Of a DNA stretch of 64,000 nucleotides, positions 1-8,193 are shown piece by piece. The notes beneath the pieces were generated by a model that was not told where the DNA came from, did no database searches, and saw only the letters and a list, made by a program, of their open reading frames with translations. How positions within the stretch are numbered: the stretch's first letter is position 1; every line of letters begins with the position of its first letter. Both the position numbers and the translations under genes were made by a program. The stretch comes from Thermococcus sp. (lineage in GTDB: Archaea > Methanobacteriota_B > Thermococci > Thermococcales > Thermococcaceae). Location: contig NZ_JALUFF010000084.1 of NCBI RefSeq assembly GCF_027052235.1, positions 1 to 64,000 of the forward strand, read 5' to 3'.

Positions 1-2
1 GC

Positions 3-758
3 GACGTTATGGGCATTGAGAAGGCCCGCCTCAAGAAGTTTCCGAGGATGGTGAAGAGGGAAAACGCACAGGTTTTGGTTGCCAAGGACGTCTCGACGAG
101 AGGAGATGAGCGCTCCCTGGCACTCTATCGGAAGATGGCGGACTACATAGTCGAGGCGGTAAAGATAATCCCCAAAAACGTCGGGGTTTTTGCAGCTTCT
201 TACGAGGTTCTTCGGGGGCTCCTCTCGGCAAACCTGAAGGTTCGCATTGAGGAAACTGGAAAGGCCGTCTTCGTCGAGAAGCAGGGCGCGTCCTCCCGGG
301 AAAACGATCTTTTGGTTGCCCAGTTTAAGGCCCATGCAAAGGCCAACGGTGCTGTCCTCCTCGGGGTCATGGGTGGGAGGAACAGCGAGGGGCAGGACTA
401 CAGCGGGGACGAGATGAACGGGGTGATCCTCGTAGGGATACCCTACGCGAGGCCAACCCCAAGGGTTCAGGCCCAGATAAGGTACTTCGAGAAGAAGTTC
501 CCGGGGAAGGGCCGTTACTACGGCTATTATCTACCAGCCCACAGGAAGCTGGTTCAAGCAGCTGGAAGGGTTCACCGCTCGGCAGAGGAGAGGGGGAGCA
601 TAGTTATCCTTGACTACCGCGTCCTCTGGAGGAGCGTGAGGAAGGACCTGCCCGACTGGATGAGGGAAACCATGAGGGCCGTTGATTTGACCAAGATGAG
701 GCTTCACCTTCGTCGCTTCTGGGCCGAAAGATTTAAAAATACCCTACTGGAGGTATAG
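3..758 (+). CDS. Rad3/XPD-type DNA helicase, C-terminal part (5' end outside window)
   Basis: The reading frame is already open at the first bases of the window, so the gene starts upstream and only about 251 codons are seen. The visible part matches the second helicase domain of Rad3/XPD/DinG-like superfamily 2 helicases. It has a glycine-rich stretch GVMGGRNSEGQDYSG, then VILVGIPYARPTP, and a motif VI of the form QAAGRVHRS followed by ILDYRV. Known members of the family use ATP to unwind DNA 5' to 3' in repair, and many carry an N-terminal iron-sulfur cluster that cannot be checked here. The gene ends 18 bases before tRNA-Met. The family call is strong; the subfamily is uncertain. Confidence 0.82.
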   Translation, partial: DVMGIEKARLKKFPRMVKRENAQVLVAKDVSTRGDERSLALYRKMADYIVEAVKIIPKNVGVFAASYEVLRGLLSANLKVRIEETGKAVFVEKQGASSRENDLLVAQFKAHAKANGAVLLGVMGGRNSEGQDYSGDEMNGVILVGIPYARPTPRVQAQIRYFEKKFPGKGRYYGYYLPAHRKLVQAAGRVHRSAEERGSIVILDYRVLWRSVRKDLPDWMRETMRAVDLTKMRLHLRRFWAERFKNTLLEV

Positions 759-776
759 GTCGAGCGCTCGGGCAGT

Positions 777-884
777 GCCGGGGTAGCTTAGCCTGGTCAG
801 AGCGCTCGGCTCATAGGGCCGCTCCCCTTCGGGGGAGCCTGAGAAACCGAGAGGTCCGGGGTTCAAAGCCCCGCCCCGGCACCA
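777..884 (+). tRNA. tRNA-Met (CAT), elongator, with a 30-base intron, CCA encoded
   Basis: The acceptor arms GCCGGGG (777-783) and CCCCGGC (874-880) pair fully, followed by A881 and an encoded CCA. The T arm is CGGGG-TTCAAAG-CCCCG. The anticodon arm is CTCGG / CCGAG, with CAT at 812-814. About 30 bases (roughly 816-845) lie one base 3' of the anticodon and contain their own GC hairpin. That is the canonical archaeal intron position, cut by the splicing endonuclease at a bulge-helix-bulge. Elongator tRNA-Met carries an intron at this place in Thermococcales. The G-C first pair argues against the initiator tRNA. A tRNA-Ile with modified CAT is the alternative. Confidence 0.92.
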
Positions 885-1079
885 CAGCAAACCTTCCGAT
901 GAAATTTAATCGGGACTTGTGTCTCTTTTGCAGGGCCAATCTCTTGGGAATTGCCCCTATGCGAAACCCTTAAAACGCTCGCTGACAGCTTATTGGCTAT
1001 AAAATCAACTCTTCTTCAGGAATCTCACCTCAGTAAAAATTTAAGGGGTAAAAATCAGCCAGCGCTCGTCCAAACATTA

Positions 1080-2372
1080 TCACGGGTAGAGCCTGCTGGG
1101 GGTCCTCGGGAAGAGCGTCGCCCACCTCACGTGGTCTAGCTTGAGGACCCAGGCAACTAGCCTCTCTAGGCCAAGGCCGAAACCGCTGTGCGGAACCGAG
1201 CCGTACTTCCTTAAATCCAGGTACCACTCGTAGTCCTTCGGGTCCATACCCTCCTCAAGGATTCTCTGCACGAGCTTGTCGTAGCTGTCCTCACGCTGGG
1301 AACCGCCTATTACCTCGCCGTAGCCTTCGGGAGCCAGCATGTCAGCGGCTAAAACCTTCCTTGGGTCGCTTGGGTCTTCCTTCATGTAGAAGGCCTTGAT
1401 GTGCTTTGGATAACCGTAGACGAAGAAGGGGCTCTCGAACTCCTCCGTTAGAACCCTCTCCTCGTCGGTCCCCATGTCCTCGCCCCACTCTATGTTTACC
1501 CCCTTGCTCTGGAGTATGTCTATAGCTTCATCGTAGCTTATCCTCGGGAAAGGCGGAACCGCGTTCTTGAGGGTAGTTAAATCCTTCCTATAAAGCTCAA
1601 TCTCGCTCCTCCTGAGCTCAAGGGCTCTCTGCACCATGTAGCTTACGAGTTCTTCCTCGACCTTCATGATGTCCCAGAGGTCCATCCATGCCGCCTCAAG
1701 CTCAAGGTGCCAGAACTCAGTGAGGTGCCTTCTCGTCCTGCTCTTCTCAGCTCTGAAGCTCGGCGTGAGAGACCAGACCTTTTCGAGGCCGAAGATTGCC
1801 GCCTCAAGGTAGAGCTGTGCTGACTGGCTTAGGTAGGCTGTCTTGTCGAAGTACTTGAGCTTAAAGAGGGTAGCGCCACCTTCAACCGCTCCCGTAACAA
1901 GTATCGGCGGGAAGACCTCGTACCAGCCGTCCTGAAGGAGCCACTCCCTAGCTGCCTGCATCAGCGTGGCCTTAACCTTCATTATGCTCGCCACCTTCGG
2001 CGAGCGGAGGTGGAGGTGCCTCACATCCAGCAGGAATTCCTGGCTCGCGTCCTTTGTAATCGGGAAGAACTCGACGTTCTGGATTACTTCGAGCTTATCC
2101 GCCTGAACCTCCGCGCCAGTAGGAGCGCGCGGGTCGGCCTTAACGGTTCCCTCAATTATCACGCTGGACTCAAGGCCAAGCTTCTTGGCAGTTCTGTAAG
2201 CCCCTTCGTTTCTATCCTTTGAAAAGACGACCTGAACGATTCCGCTCGAATCCCTGAGCACTACGAATACCTTTTTCCCGACTTCCCTCTTCCTGTAAAC
2301 CCATCCGGCGAGCTTAACCCTCTTTCCTTCCATCTCGGGTTTAACATCAGCGCAGTAAACCTTATCTATCAT
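1080..2372 (-). CDS. asnS: asparaginyl-tRNA synthetase
   Basis: Class IIb aminoacyl-tRNA synthetase of 430 aa that charges tRNA-Asn with asparagine using ATP. The N-terminal OB-fold (about residues 1-105, KLAGWVYRKREVGKK) binds the anticodon. Class II motif 2 is visible as PSFRAEKSRTRRHLTEFWHLELE near residues 205-225, and motif 3 as GFGLGLERLVAWV near 400. The sequence is close to what I recall of Pyrococcus AsnRS. It is not AspRS: it keeps the AsnRS-like TEFWHLELEAAW segment and the C-terminal end TLFPRTPSRLYP. The ATG at 2372 has GGAGGTGGTG just upstream, and a TATA-like GTTATAAA lies further up. Confidence 0.93.
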   Translation of the reverse strand: MIDKVYCADVKPEMEGKRVKLAGWVYRKREVGKKVFVVLRDSSGIVQVVFSKDRNEGAYRTAKKLGLESSVIIEGTVKADPRAPTGAEVQADKLEVIQNVEFFPITKDASQEFLLDVRHLHLRSPKVASIMKVKATLMQAAREWLLQDGWYEVFPPILVTGAVEGGATLFKLKYFDKTAYLSQSAQLYLEAAIFGLEKVWSLTPSFRAEKSRTRRHLTEFWHLELEAAWMDLWDIMKVEEELVSYMVQRALELRRSEIELYRKDLTTLKNAVPPFPRISYDEAIDILQSKGVNIEWGEDMGTDEERVLTEEFESPFFVYGYPKHIKAFYMKEDPSDPRKVLAADMLAPEGYGEVIGGSQREDSYDKLVQRILEEGMDPKDYEWYLDLRKYGSVPHSGFGLGLERLVAWVLKLDHVRWATLFPRTPSRLYP

Positions 2373-2588
2373 AACACCACCTCCGAAAACTCGGGCAGGG
2401 GGTTTATAACGCTAACCTCAGAAGGGGCGATTGAACCAGGGTGAGATTGCCCTCAGGCTCTCCTCAATGAGTATCAGGTGTGGCATGGTGTTCGCTACTC
2501 CTTCCACGATTTAAACCCTTTGGGCATTTTGGTGTCAATACGTCAAAACCTTTAAGTATTTACCTGTCATACATCCAGCGGTGAGGGT

Positions 2589-3833
2589 ATGTTCGCTCTC
2601 CTCGGAACGGTCCTCGATTACTTCGGTGTAAGGCCCCGACGTGCAGTTATCGTTGAGGGCGATAGGATAAGGGCCGTTGTTGGGATCGAGGAGTTAGGAG
2701 AGTTTGGGGTCGATGAGACCTATGGGGGTGAGGGTTACCTCATCCTGCCCGGTTTCATAAACGCCCACACTCACGTGGCGATGGCAAAGTTCAGAGGGCT
2801 CGGTGAAGATTTGCCAACGGAAGAGTGGCTGGAAAAGATTATATGGCCTATGGAGCGGGAATGGACTGGGAAGGAGATTAGAAAATGGGCAGAGGTTGGA
2901 ATTGGTGAGGCCATTGCCAACGGCTCGACAACTATAAACGACCACTACTTCTTTGCTGAGGAGATAGCTAAAATCGCCAGAAAGTTCGGGATCAGGGCTT
3001 TTATCGGGCAGACGGTTATGGATGAGGTTGACTTTCCCCACGCAAGCCCCGAGAAGGGCTTTCGCTTTTTCAAACGCTGGAAGGGAAAGGATGGGCTCGT
3101 TAGACCAACCCTAGCACCACACGCAACAAACACGGTCTCCTTTGAACTGTTGAAGGAGCTCGGGGAGTTTGACGATGAGGCGGTGATACACATACACCTC
3201 GCCCAGAGCAGGGCCGAAGTTATGGATGTGAAAAGGCGCTACGGCCTTTCCCCCGTTGAACTGCTCTCCAGGGCAGGAATCCTCGGGAAAAGGCTGATCG
3301 GGGTTCATGGCGTTTATCTGGGAAAAGACGACTTCAAAACGCTTTCAAGGGCCGGCTCAACACTCGTCCACTGTCCGACGAGCAACGCAAAACTTGAAGG
3401 AAAAACCGTTGACCTCAGGGAGCTTCTCGGTATCGGCCTTAACGTCGCTCTGGGCAACGACTCCCCCAACCCGACCGGAATCTTAGATCCCTTCCTTGAG
3501 ATGCGAACTGCCGGAATTGTTGCAAACATAACTACCGGAAGAGCTCACTCGGTTCCTGCCAGGGAGCTATTCGGGATGGCGACTATTTCAGGCGCTAGAG
3601 CCTTGAACATCAAGGCGGGACTCATAAGGCCCGACTACCTGGCTGATCTGGTCCTCTTGAACGCAAAGAGTCCCTGGTTCACCCCACAGGGAAACCTATA
3701 CTCCCACATCGTTTACTCGGCTAGGGGTAGTGACATAGAGCTTGTGGTTGTAAATGGCAGGATTGTGTACGAGAACGGCGTTTTCCCGCTCACTGGAAAA
3801 ACTCTGGAGGAGCTTTCCGGGGTTGGAGCTTGA
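2589..3833 (+). CDS. amidohydrolase of the MTA/SAH deaminase / chlorohydrolase family
   Basis: A 414-aa metal-dependent hydrolase with the subtype III amidohydrolase barrel. Metal ligands can be followed: HTH at residues 60-62, HIHLAQ near 201-206, GVHGVYL near 238, and a catalytic Asp in LGNDSPNPTG near 290. Relatives deaminate S-adenosylhomocysteine, methylthioadenosine or adenosine, or act on guanine and atrazine, so the exact substrate is not fixed. The HPLC-like motif of some members is replaced here by VHCPTSNAKL, typical of the deaminases. The start ATG has GGTGAGG just upstream and the promoter has CTTTAAGTA about 35 bases before. The gene is monocistronic and its stop codon abuts the stop of the NfeD-like gene on the other strand. 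Confidence 0.85.
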   Translation: MFALLGTVLDYFGVRPRRAVIVEGDRIRAVVGIEELGEFGVDETYGGEGYLILPGFINAHTHVAMAKFRGLGEDLPTEEWLEKIIWPMEREWTGKEIRKWAEVGIGEAIANGSTTINDHYFFAEEIAKIARKFGIRAFIGQTVMDEVDFPHASPEKGFRFFKRWKGKDGLVRPTLAPHATNTVSFELLKELGEFDDEAVIHIHLAQSRAEVMDVKRRYGLSPVELLSRAGILGKRLIGVHGVYLGKDDFKTLSRAGSTLVHCPTSNAKLEGKTVDLRELLGIGLNVALGNDSPNPTGILDPFLEMRTAGIVANITTGRAHSVPARELFGMATISGARALNIKAGLIRPDYLADLVLLNAKSPWFTPQGNLYSHIVYSARGSDIELVVVNGRIVYENGVFPLTGKTLEELSGVGA

Positions 3834-4256
3834 TCAGACCTTCCTAACTATCAGCTTCACTCCATCGACGTCAACGACCTCGACTGTATCGTTCACCCTC
3901 AGCTCGCCGTCCTCGGGAATCGCTATCCATTTGTCTCCATCGAGCTCCACGATGTAGTGTTCCTTTCCAATCTCAACGACCCTGCCCCTCTTACCCTTCA
4001 GTTCGAAGGTGTACTTCTTTTTCTCCGCTCCAATGTCCCTGATGTCTCTCCTGATGTAGTGGCCAACAAGGAAATATGCTATAACCGAGGCTATGAGCGA
4101 GAGGACAAAGCTCTCGGTGAAGCCGAGCCCGAATCCGAGGAGGATTCCGAGGGTGGCGAAGGCCACGCCTATCGGCGTTATGAAGGCGGTGACCATCATA
4201 TCAAGGAGAATTATGAGCAGGCCCAGGATTAAAAGGGAAAGGGGGAGAGCTTCCAT
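3834..4256 (-). CDS. NfeD-like membrane protein with OB-fold
   Basis: Short NfeD-family protein of 140 aa. Residues about 5-70 hold two or three membrane segments, and the last 65 residues (KGKRGRVVEIGKEHYIVELDGDKW...) form the small beta-barrel typical of the NfeD C-terminus. The long NfeD form has an N-terminal serine protease domain that cuts stomatin; that domain is absent here. The gene follows the stomatin gene with 5 bases between stop and start, so they are one operon, a pairing conserved in archaea and bacteria. I start at ATG 4256 with GGAGTGAGG before it, rather than the in-frame GTG at 4265. The role in membrane stress is inferred from the family. Confidence 0.82.
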   Translation of the reverse strand: MEALPLSLLILGLLIILLDMMVTAFITPIGVAFATLGILLGFGLGFTESFVLSLIASVIAYFLVGHYIRRDIRDIGAEKKKYTFELKGKRGRVVEIGKEHYIVELDGDKWIAIPEDGELRVNDTVEVVDVDGVKLIVRKV

Positions 4257-4261
4257 AACCC

Positions 4262-5218
4262 TCACTCCATCAGCTTTTTGAGCTTCTTAATGTCTTCGGG
4301 GCTCATATTATCCTCGGCTCCTTGAGGTTCGTTTTTATCACTGGGAGGGGCTGGGGATATGGGCGTCTCCTTAACCTTCTGGAGTATCCTGAGGAGGCCT
4401 ATCAGAGACTCCGTGTCGTAGGGCACGATGAGGTTGCCGTATTTCGCCAGGTCCGGCAGTTTCTCTATGTACTGGAGGGTTAAATACTTCTCGTCGGCCA
4501 TCTTAAGGGCCTCAAGAACCTTCCTGATGGCCTGGGCTTGTCCTTCCGCTATGAGTATCTGCCTCTGCTTTTCACCCTCGGCCCTTAAGATAGCCGCCTG
4601 CTTCTGACCTTCAGCCTCCTTTATGGCGCTCTCCTTCTTGCCCTCAGCGAGGAGTATCATGGCCCTCTTCTCACGCTCAGCGGTCATCTGCTTGGCCATC
4701 GCCTCCTGGATGTCCTTCGGCGGGTCTATGCGCTGTATCTCGACGCGGGTTATCTTGACACCCCAGCGATCGGTTATCTTGTCAAGTTCTTCCCTAAGGC
4801 GGGCGTTGATTATGTCCCTCCCGGAAAGGGTCTCGTCGAGCTCCATCTCGCCGATTATGGCACGGAGGTTCGTCTGGGCGAGCTTGATTATCGCCATCAG
4901 AAAGTTGCTGACGTTGTAAACGGCCTTGACCGGGTCGATTATCTGGTAGTAAACCACTGCATCGACGGTAACGACGACGTTGTCCTTACAGATGACCTCC
5001 TGAGGGGGAACATCAACGACGTGCTCGCGCATGTCCACAACTTTAACGCGTTCCATGAAGGGGATTATGAAGTGGATGCCCGGTTCCAGGATTCTGTTGA
5101 ACTTTCCGAGCCTTTCCACGAGCCCCCTCTGGTATGGTCTTATCACCTTTACGCTCAGGAGGAGCATCACAAGAAGAAAAACCCCGAGGATTAGTATAAC
5201 AGCACCTGCAAAGCTCAT
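4262..5218 (-). CDS. stomatin / prohibitin (SPFH) family membrane protein
   Basis: A 318-aa protein with one N-terminal membrane helix (residues 2-25), an SPFH domain (about 28-185, with YQRGLVERLGKF and ILEPGIHFIIPF), and a long Ala/Glu/Lys-rich coiled coil (about 185-245, repeated AEGEKQ/AEGQKQ). The C-terminal tail is rich in Pro and Asp/Glu. Stomatins oligomerise at the cytoplasmic membrane face and organise membrane domains; archaeal relatives are cut by the NfeD-type protease. The partner gene downstream is the short NfeD. ATG 5218 is preferred because GGGGTGAT sits 6 bases before it; an in-frame GTG at 5227 would add three residues. Confidence 0.9.
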   Translation of the reverse strand: MSFAGAVILILGVFLLVMLLLSVKVIRPYQRGLVERLGKFNRILEPGIHFIIPFMERVKVVDMREHVVDVPPQEVICKDNVVVTVDAVVYYQIIDPVKAVYNVSNFLMAIIKLAQTNLRAIIGEMELDETLSGRDIINARLREELDKITDRWGVKITRVEIQRIDPPKDIQEAMAKQMTAEREKRAMILLAEGKKESAIKEAEGQKQAAILRAEGEKQRQILIAEGQAQAIRKVLEALKMADEKYLTLQYIEKLPDLAKYGNLIVPYDTESLIGLLRILQKVKETPISPAPPSDKNEPQGAEDNMSPEDIKKLKKLME

Positions 5219-5337
5219 TACTATCACCCCAAGGAAATCTCACCTCCAATTGGTGTTTATGCTTATAAACTTTTTCTTGTTTGAAATCGAACCGCCCAAC
5301 TTATAAACCTCCCCTCCATTCACCCTCAGGTGAGAGC

Positions 5338-7233
5338 ATGGGAAGACCGGTTTTCCTCGGTAAAGCCTATATAAACTGGTGCGAGAAGTGCAACGTTCCG
5401 CTCATCGGCGATGCCTGTGCTGTTCATGGGAAAGAGGGTGTTTTTAGGCTCGACATAACTCCACCCGGTGACTTGAGGTTTGCCTTTGAAAAGGACATCG
5501 AGTTCATCCGCTCGGTCTTTAAAAAGCACTTCGGCGTTGATGTAGGCAAGGTTCTCGACGGAAAGATTGTCCTCCTCAACAAGCTTCCGAGTGAGGACGA
5601 TGCCTATGAGATAATCGTTGACGGCTACGTCTTTGGCTACGTGAAGTTCGACCCAATCAAGCTCAGGTGGAGAGCCGGTTTAAAGGTTGAAGGTGCAATA
5701 GCACTCTGGAAGCTCTACGGAAAGAAAATGAAGAAGTGGGTGATCGTCGATAAAGGCGCGGTGGAGCCAATAAAGAAAGGGGCGAACCTTTTGGCTGTGG
5801 GTGTCCTTGAGGCGGACCCCAGTATAAGGGTGAACGACGAGGTGATCCTCGTTTCAGAGGACGGCGAGGTCTTCGCCACTGGAATAGCGAAGAAGGACTA
5901 CGAGGCTTTAATCCGAGGAGAGAGGGGAACTGGGGTTAAACCGAAGAGGCAGAAAACGGTTAGGTACCGCGAGGGCAGAAAGGCCACAATGGAGGACGTT
6001 CTCAGGGCAAACAGTATAGCGCTGGAAGAGAAGGTTATGAAATCTAGAGAGTTCATGAGGCGCGTTGCGAGCAAGTACTCCAACCTTCCCGTGGCGGTTG
6101 CCTTTTCTGGCGGAAAAGACAGCTTAGCCGTTCTCGGGCTGGCTTTGGAGGAGTTTGGGGAGGGCTTTACGGTTTTCTTCAACAACACGGGCATAGAGTT
6201 CTCCGAGACGGTAGAGTACGTAGAGAGGCTTAGGAAGGAGCTTGAGCCAAAGGGAATAAGGTTCATAGTCGCCGATGCTGGAGATGCCTTCTGGAGGGCT
6301 TTATACGTTTTCTCACCGCCAGGTCGCGATTACCGCTGGTGCTGTAAGGTAACGAAGCTCGGCCCGATAACTTTAGCTATAAAGGAGAACTATCCCGAAG
6401 GAGTCCTCATGTTCGTCGGCCAGAGGAAGTACGAGAGCATAAAGCGCTTTAAACAGCCCCGCGTATGGAGGAACGAGTGGGTGCCCAACGAGATTGGGGC
6501 ATCGCCGATATTCCACTGGAGAGCGATAGAGGTCTGGCTCTACATCTTCAGCAGGAAACTCCCGTACAACCCGCTCTACGAGAGGGGCTTTGACAGGATA
6601 GGCTGTTTCCTCTGTCCGAGCGCTTCTCTGGCGGAATTCGAGAGGCTCAAGAGGGAAAAGCCCGAACTGTGGGAGAGGTGGTTTAAGGCCTTGGACTACT
6701 GGAGGAAACGCCTTAACCTTCCCGAGGAGTGGATTACCTACGGCTTCTGGCGCTGGAAGAGGCTGAGCAAAGGCGAGAGGGCCATAGCGAGGAAGCTCGG
6801 CGTTGAAATCCCAGAGGAGCGCTCGTGGGAGCCGGTTAGAGTTGAGATAAGGGAAACACCAGAGGGTTACGAGCTGGAGTTCAACACGGTGCTCAACAGG
6901 AGGCGCCTCCTTGAGGTCGCCCCAATCCTCGGCGAGGTTACCGTTGAGGGGGACGTTATTAAGGCGGGAGGGGTCGAGTTCCTGACCGGAACGAAGAAAG
7001 CCAGAGCACCGAACGAGGAAGAAGCGTGGAACGCTTACTATCTCGTCAAGCGTGCCTACGAGTGCGTCGGCTGTGGCGTCTGTGTCGGGAAGTGCCCTGA
7101 AAACGCGCTGAGCATAGACGAGAGGAGCAAGAAGATAGTGGTGGACTGGGATAGATGCGTTCACTGCCGGGAGTGCATGGAAGTCTGCCCGCTGTTGAAG
7201 ATTAAGAATCCCGAGGAGGGGAGCCAGCTTTGA
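5338..7233 (+). CDS. PUA / PAPS-reductase-like ATP pyrophosphatase / 2x[4Fe-4S] ferredoxin fusion
   Basis: Multi-domain protein of 631 aa. The N-terminus has a cysteine cluster (C15, C18, C27). A PUA-like RNA-binding module lies near residues 130-200. An N-type ATP pyrophosphatase domain has SGGKDS near 255 and conserved cysteines in WCCKVTK and CFLCPSA. The C-terminus ends in a two-cluster ferredoxin module (CVGCGVCVGKC and CVHCRECMEVC). Databases usually name such archaeal proteins PAPS reductases, yet the PUA module suggests an RNA substrate, for example thiolation. That is inference. ATG 5338 with CAGGTGAGAG upstream is the start. It is preceded by TTATAAACC and runs away from the divergent stomatin operon. 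Confidence 0.85.
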   Translation: MGRPVFLGKAYINWCEKCNVPLIGDACAVHGKEGVFRLDITPPGDLRFAFEKDIEFIRSVFKKHFGVDVGKVLDGKIVLLNKLPSEDDAYEIIVDGYVFGYVKFDPIKLRWRAGLKVEGAIALWKLYGKKMKKWVIVDKGAVEPIKKGANLLAVGVLEADPSIRVNDEVILVSEDGEVFATGIAKKDYEALIRGERGTGVKPKRQKTVRYREGRKATMEDVLRANSIALEEKVMKSREFMRRVASKYSNLPVAVAFSGGKDSLAVLGLALEEFGEGFTVFFNNTGIEFSETVEYVERLRKELEPKGIRFIVADAGDAFWRALYVFSPPGRDYRWCCKVTKLGPITLAIKENYPEGVLMFVGQRKYESIKRFKQPRVWRNEWVPNEIGASPIFHWRAIEVWLYIFSRKLPYNPLYERGFDRIGCFLCPSASLAEFERLKREKPELWERWFKALDYWRKRLNLPEEWITYGFWRWKRLSKGERAIARKLGVEIPEERSWEPVRVEIRETPEGYELEFNTVLNRRRLLEVAPILGEVTVEGDVIKAGGVEFLTGTKKARAPNEEEAWNAYYLVKRAYECVGCGVCVGKCPENALSIDERSKKIVVDWDRCVHCRECMEVCPLLKIKNPEEGSQL

Positions 7234-7410
7234 TGAGGCAACTTTGCTCTTCCTTTTACCCTCTCACTTTGTTGATTCCTAATCATACGTAAAGTTCCTT
7301 GAGGGGAAATAATACAATCATGTATAATAAGACTTAGACAATATATACCAAACATAGAGCTTCATAACAAAATCGAAAATTTTAAATACTCTAGCACATC
7401 ATACCCAAGT

Positions 7411-7432
7411 GACCACCCATCTGGGGGGGCGA
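7411..7432 (+). promoter_or_regulatory. shared leader element, copy A (C-rich then G-run before ATG)
   Basis: The bases before the start read CCACCCATCT followed by seven G, then CGA and the ATG. The G run doubles as the ribosome binding site and can pair with the C-rich run just upstream. A TATA-like TTTAAATAC lies near 7381-7389, so transcription probably starts close to the element. Similar elements precede the genes at 11830 and 29559 (minus). Confidence 0.5.
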
Positions 7433-8191
7433 ATGCGACAGAAACTAGCATGGTTTATGGCTCTGCTGTTGGTTGGAGCCATGCTCCATGGAGTGAGTGC
7501 CACCAGCTACAGCAAACAACCTGAAGTCAAAGTCAACACATACACAGTCACAGTGTATGTAAATGGCCAGAAAATCCCAGTGTTTGTGAAGAATGGGGTG
7601 GTGCAAATTCCCAATACTCCTGGAATGGACAGGAAAGAAGTTTTCATGGCAGTTAACAAGTATTTCTCTCTCAGGCACAAACAATCAACTGGGATATCAA
7701 GCCAATTATATGGACCAAACTCTGACTATGAACAGAGAAAGGCTTTCAGCATACCTCATCAAGGAGATGTTTACATCTCCGCGTATGCATATTTAGCCAT
7801 AGAGAATGATCAGTTCTCGGTAGTGACAGTTGGTGGATACTCCTCCGCAGCTTGCTGGATCCAGCCATACGACTATTGGTGGTCCCAAGATTATCCGGCA
7901 GAAGATTTGACCTTGGGAGTTAGGTTAAAGTTCGTTGCCCTCAGCGGTTCCGTATCTGTTTCAATCCCCTTAGGTACCGGTTTTTATGGAACCTCAGATG
8001 AAGCAGAGTACAGTATAACCCTCCACAACACAGACAACGCTGGAGTGAACTTTGACAACATAGAGGCAACTGCAATTTTTGGTATATGGCGTGTGGAGGA
8101 CCACACCACGGGTCAATTTTATTTCGGTGCCGTGGGAGGAAACACAAACTACATACAAGGAGCTAACGTCATCAAAGTCAGGAGGCTGTGA
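7433..8191 (+). CDS. secreted protein of unknown function (signal peptide MRQKLAWF)
   Basis: I do not recognise the family. The 252-aa product begins with a clear signal peptide (basic MRQK, hydrophobic core to about residue 19, GVSA as a likely cleavage site near residue 23). The mature part is rich in Tyr, Ser, Val and Gly with alternating patterns that suggest beta sheets. There are no obvious catalytic motifs. The start is taken as ATG 7433 because of the G-run binding site; an upstream in-frame GTG (7409) would add residues in front of the signal peptide. Base use is AT-richer than the core genes. The stop overlaps the start region of the next gene, so both probably share a transcript. 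Confidence 0.72.
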   Translation: MRQKLAWFMALLLVGAMLHGVSATSYSKQPEVKVNTYTVTVYVNGQKIPVFVKNGVVQIPNTPGMDRKEVFMAVNKYFSLRHKQSTGISSQLYGPNSDYEQRKAFSIPHQGDVYISAYAYLAIENDQFSVVTVGGYSSAACWIQPYDYWWSQDYPAEDLTLGVRLKFVALSGSVSVSIPLGTGFYGTSDEAEYSITLHNTDNAGVNFDNIEATAIFGIWRVEDHTTGQFYFGAVGGNTNYIQGANVIKVRRL

Positions 8192-8193
8192 GA

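Noticed and set aside
885-1079. Possible C/D box sRNA after tRNA-Met (CGATGA ... CTGA)
   Set aside because: The boxes are about 80 bases apart and there are no inner D'/C' boxes at proper distance.
2432-2530. Short minus-strand frame MPHLILIEESLRAISPWFNRPF upstream of asnS
   Set aside because: Only 20-30 codons without binding site; could be a leader peptide or relic, but nothing supports either.
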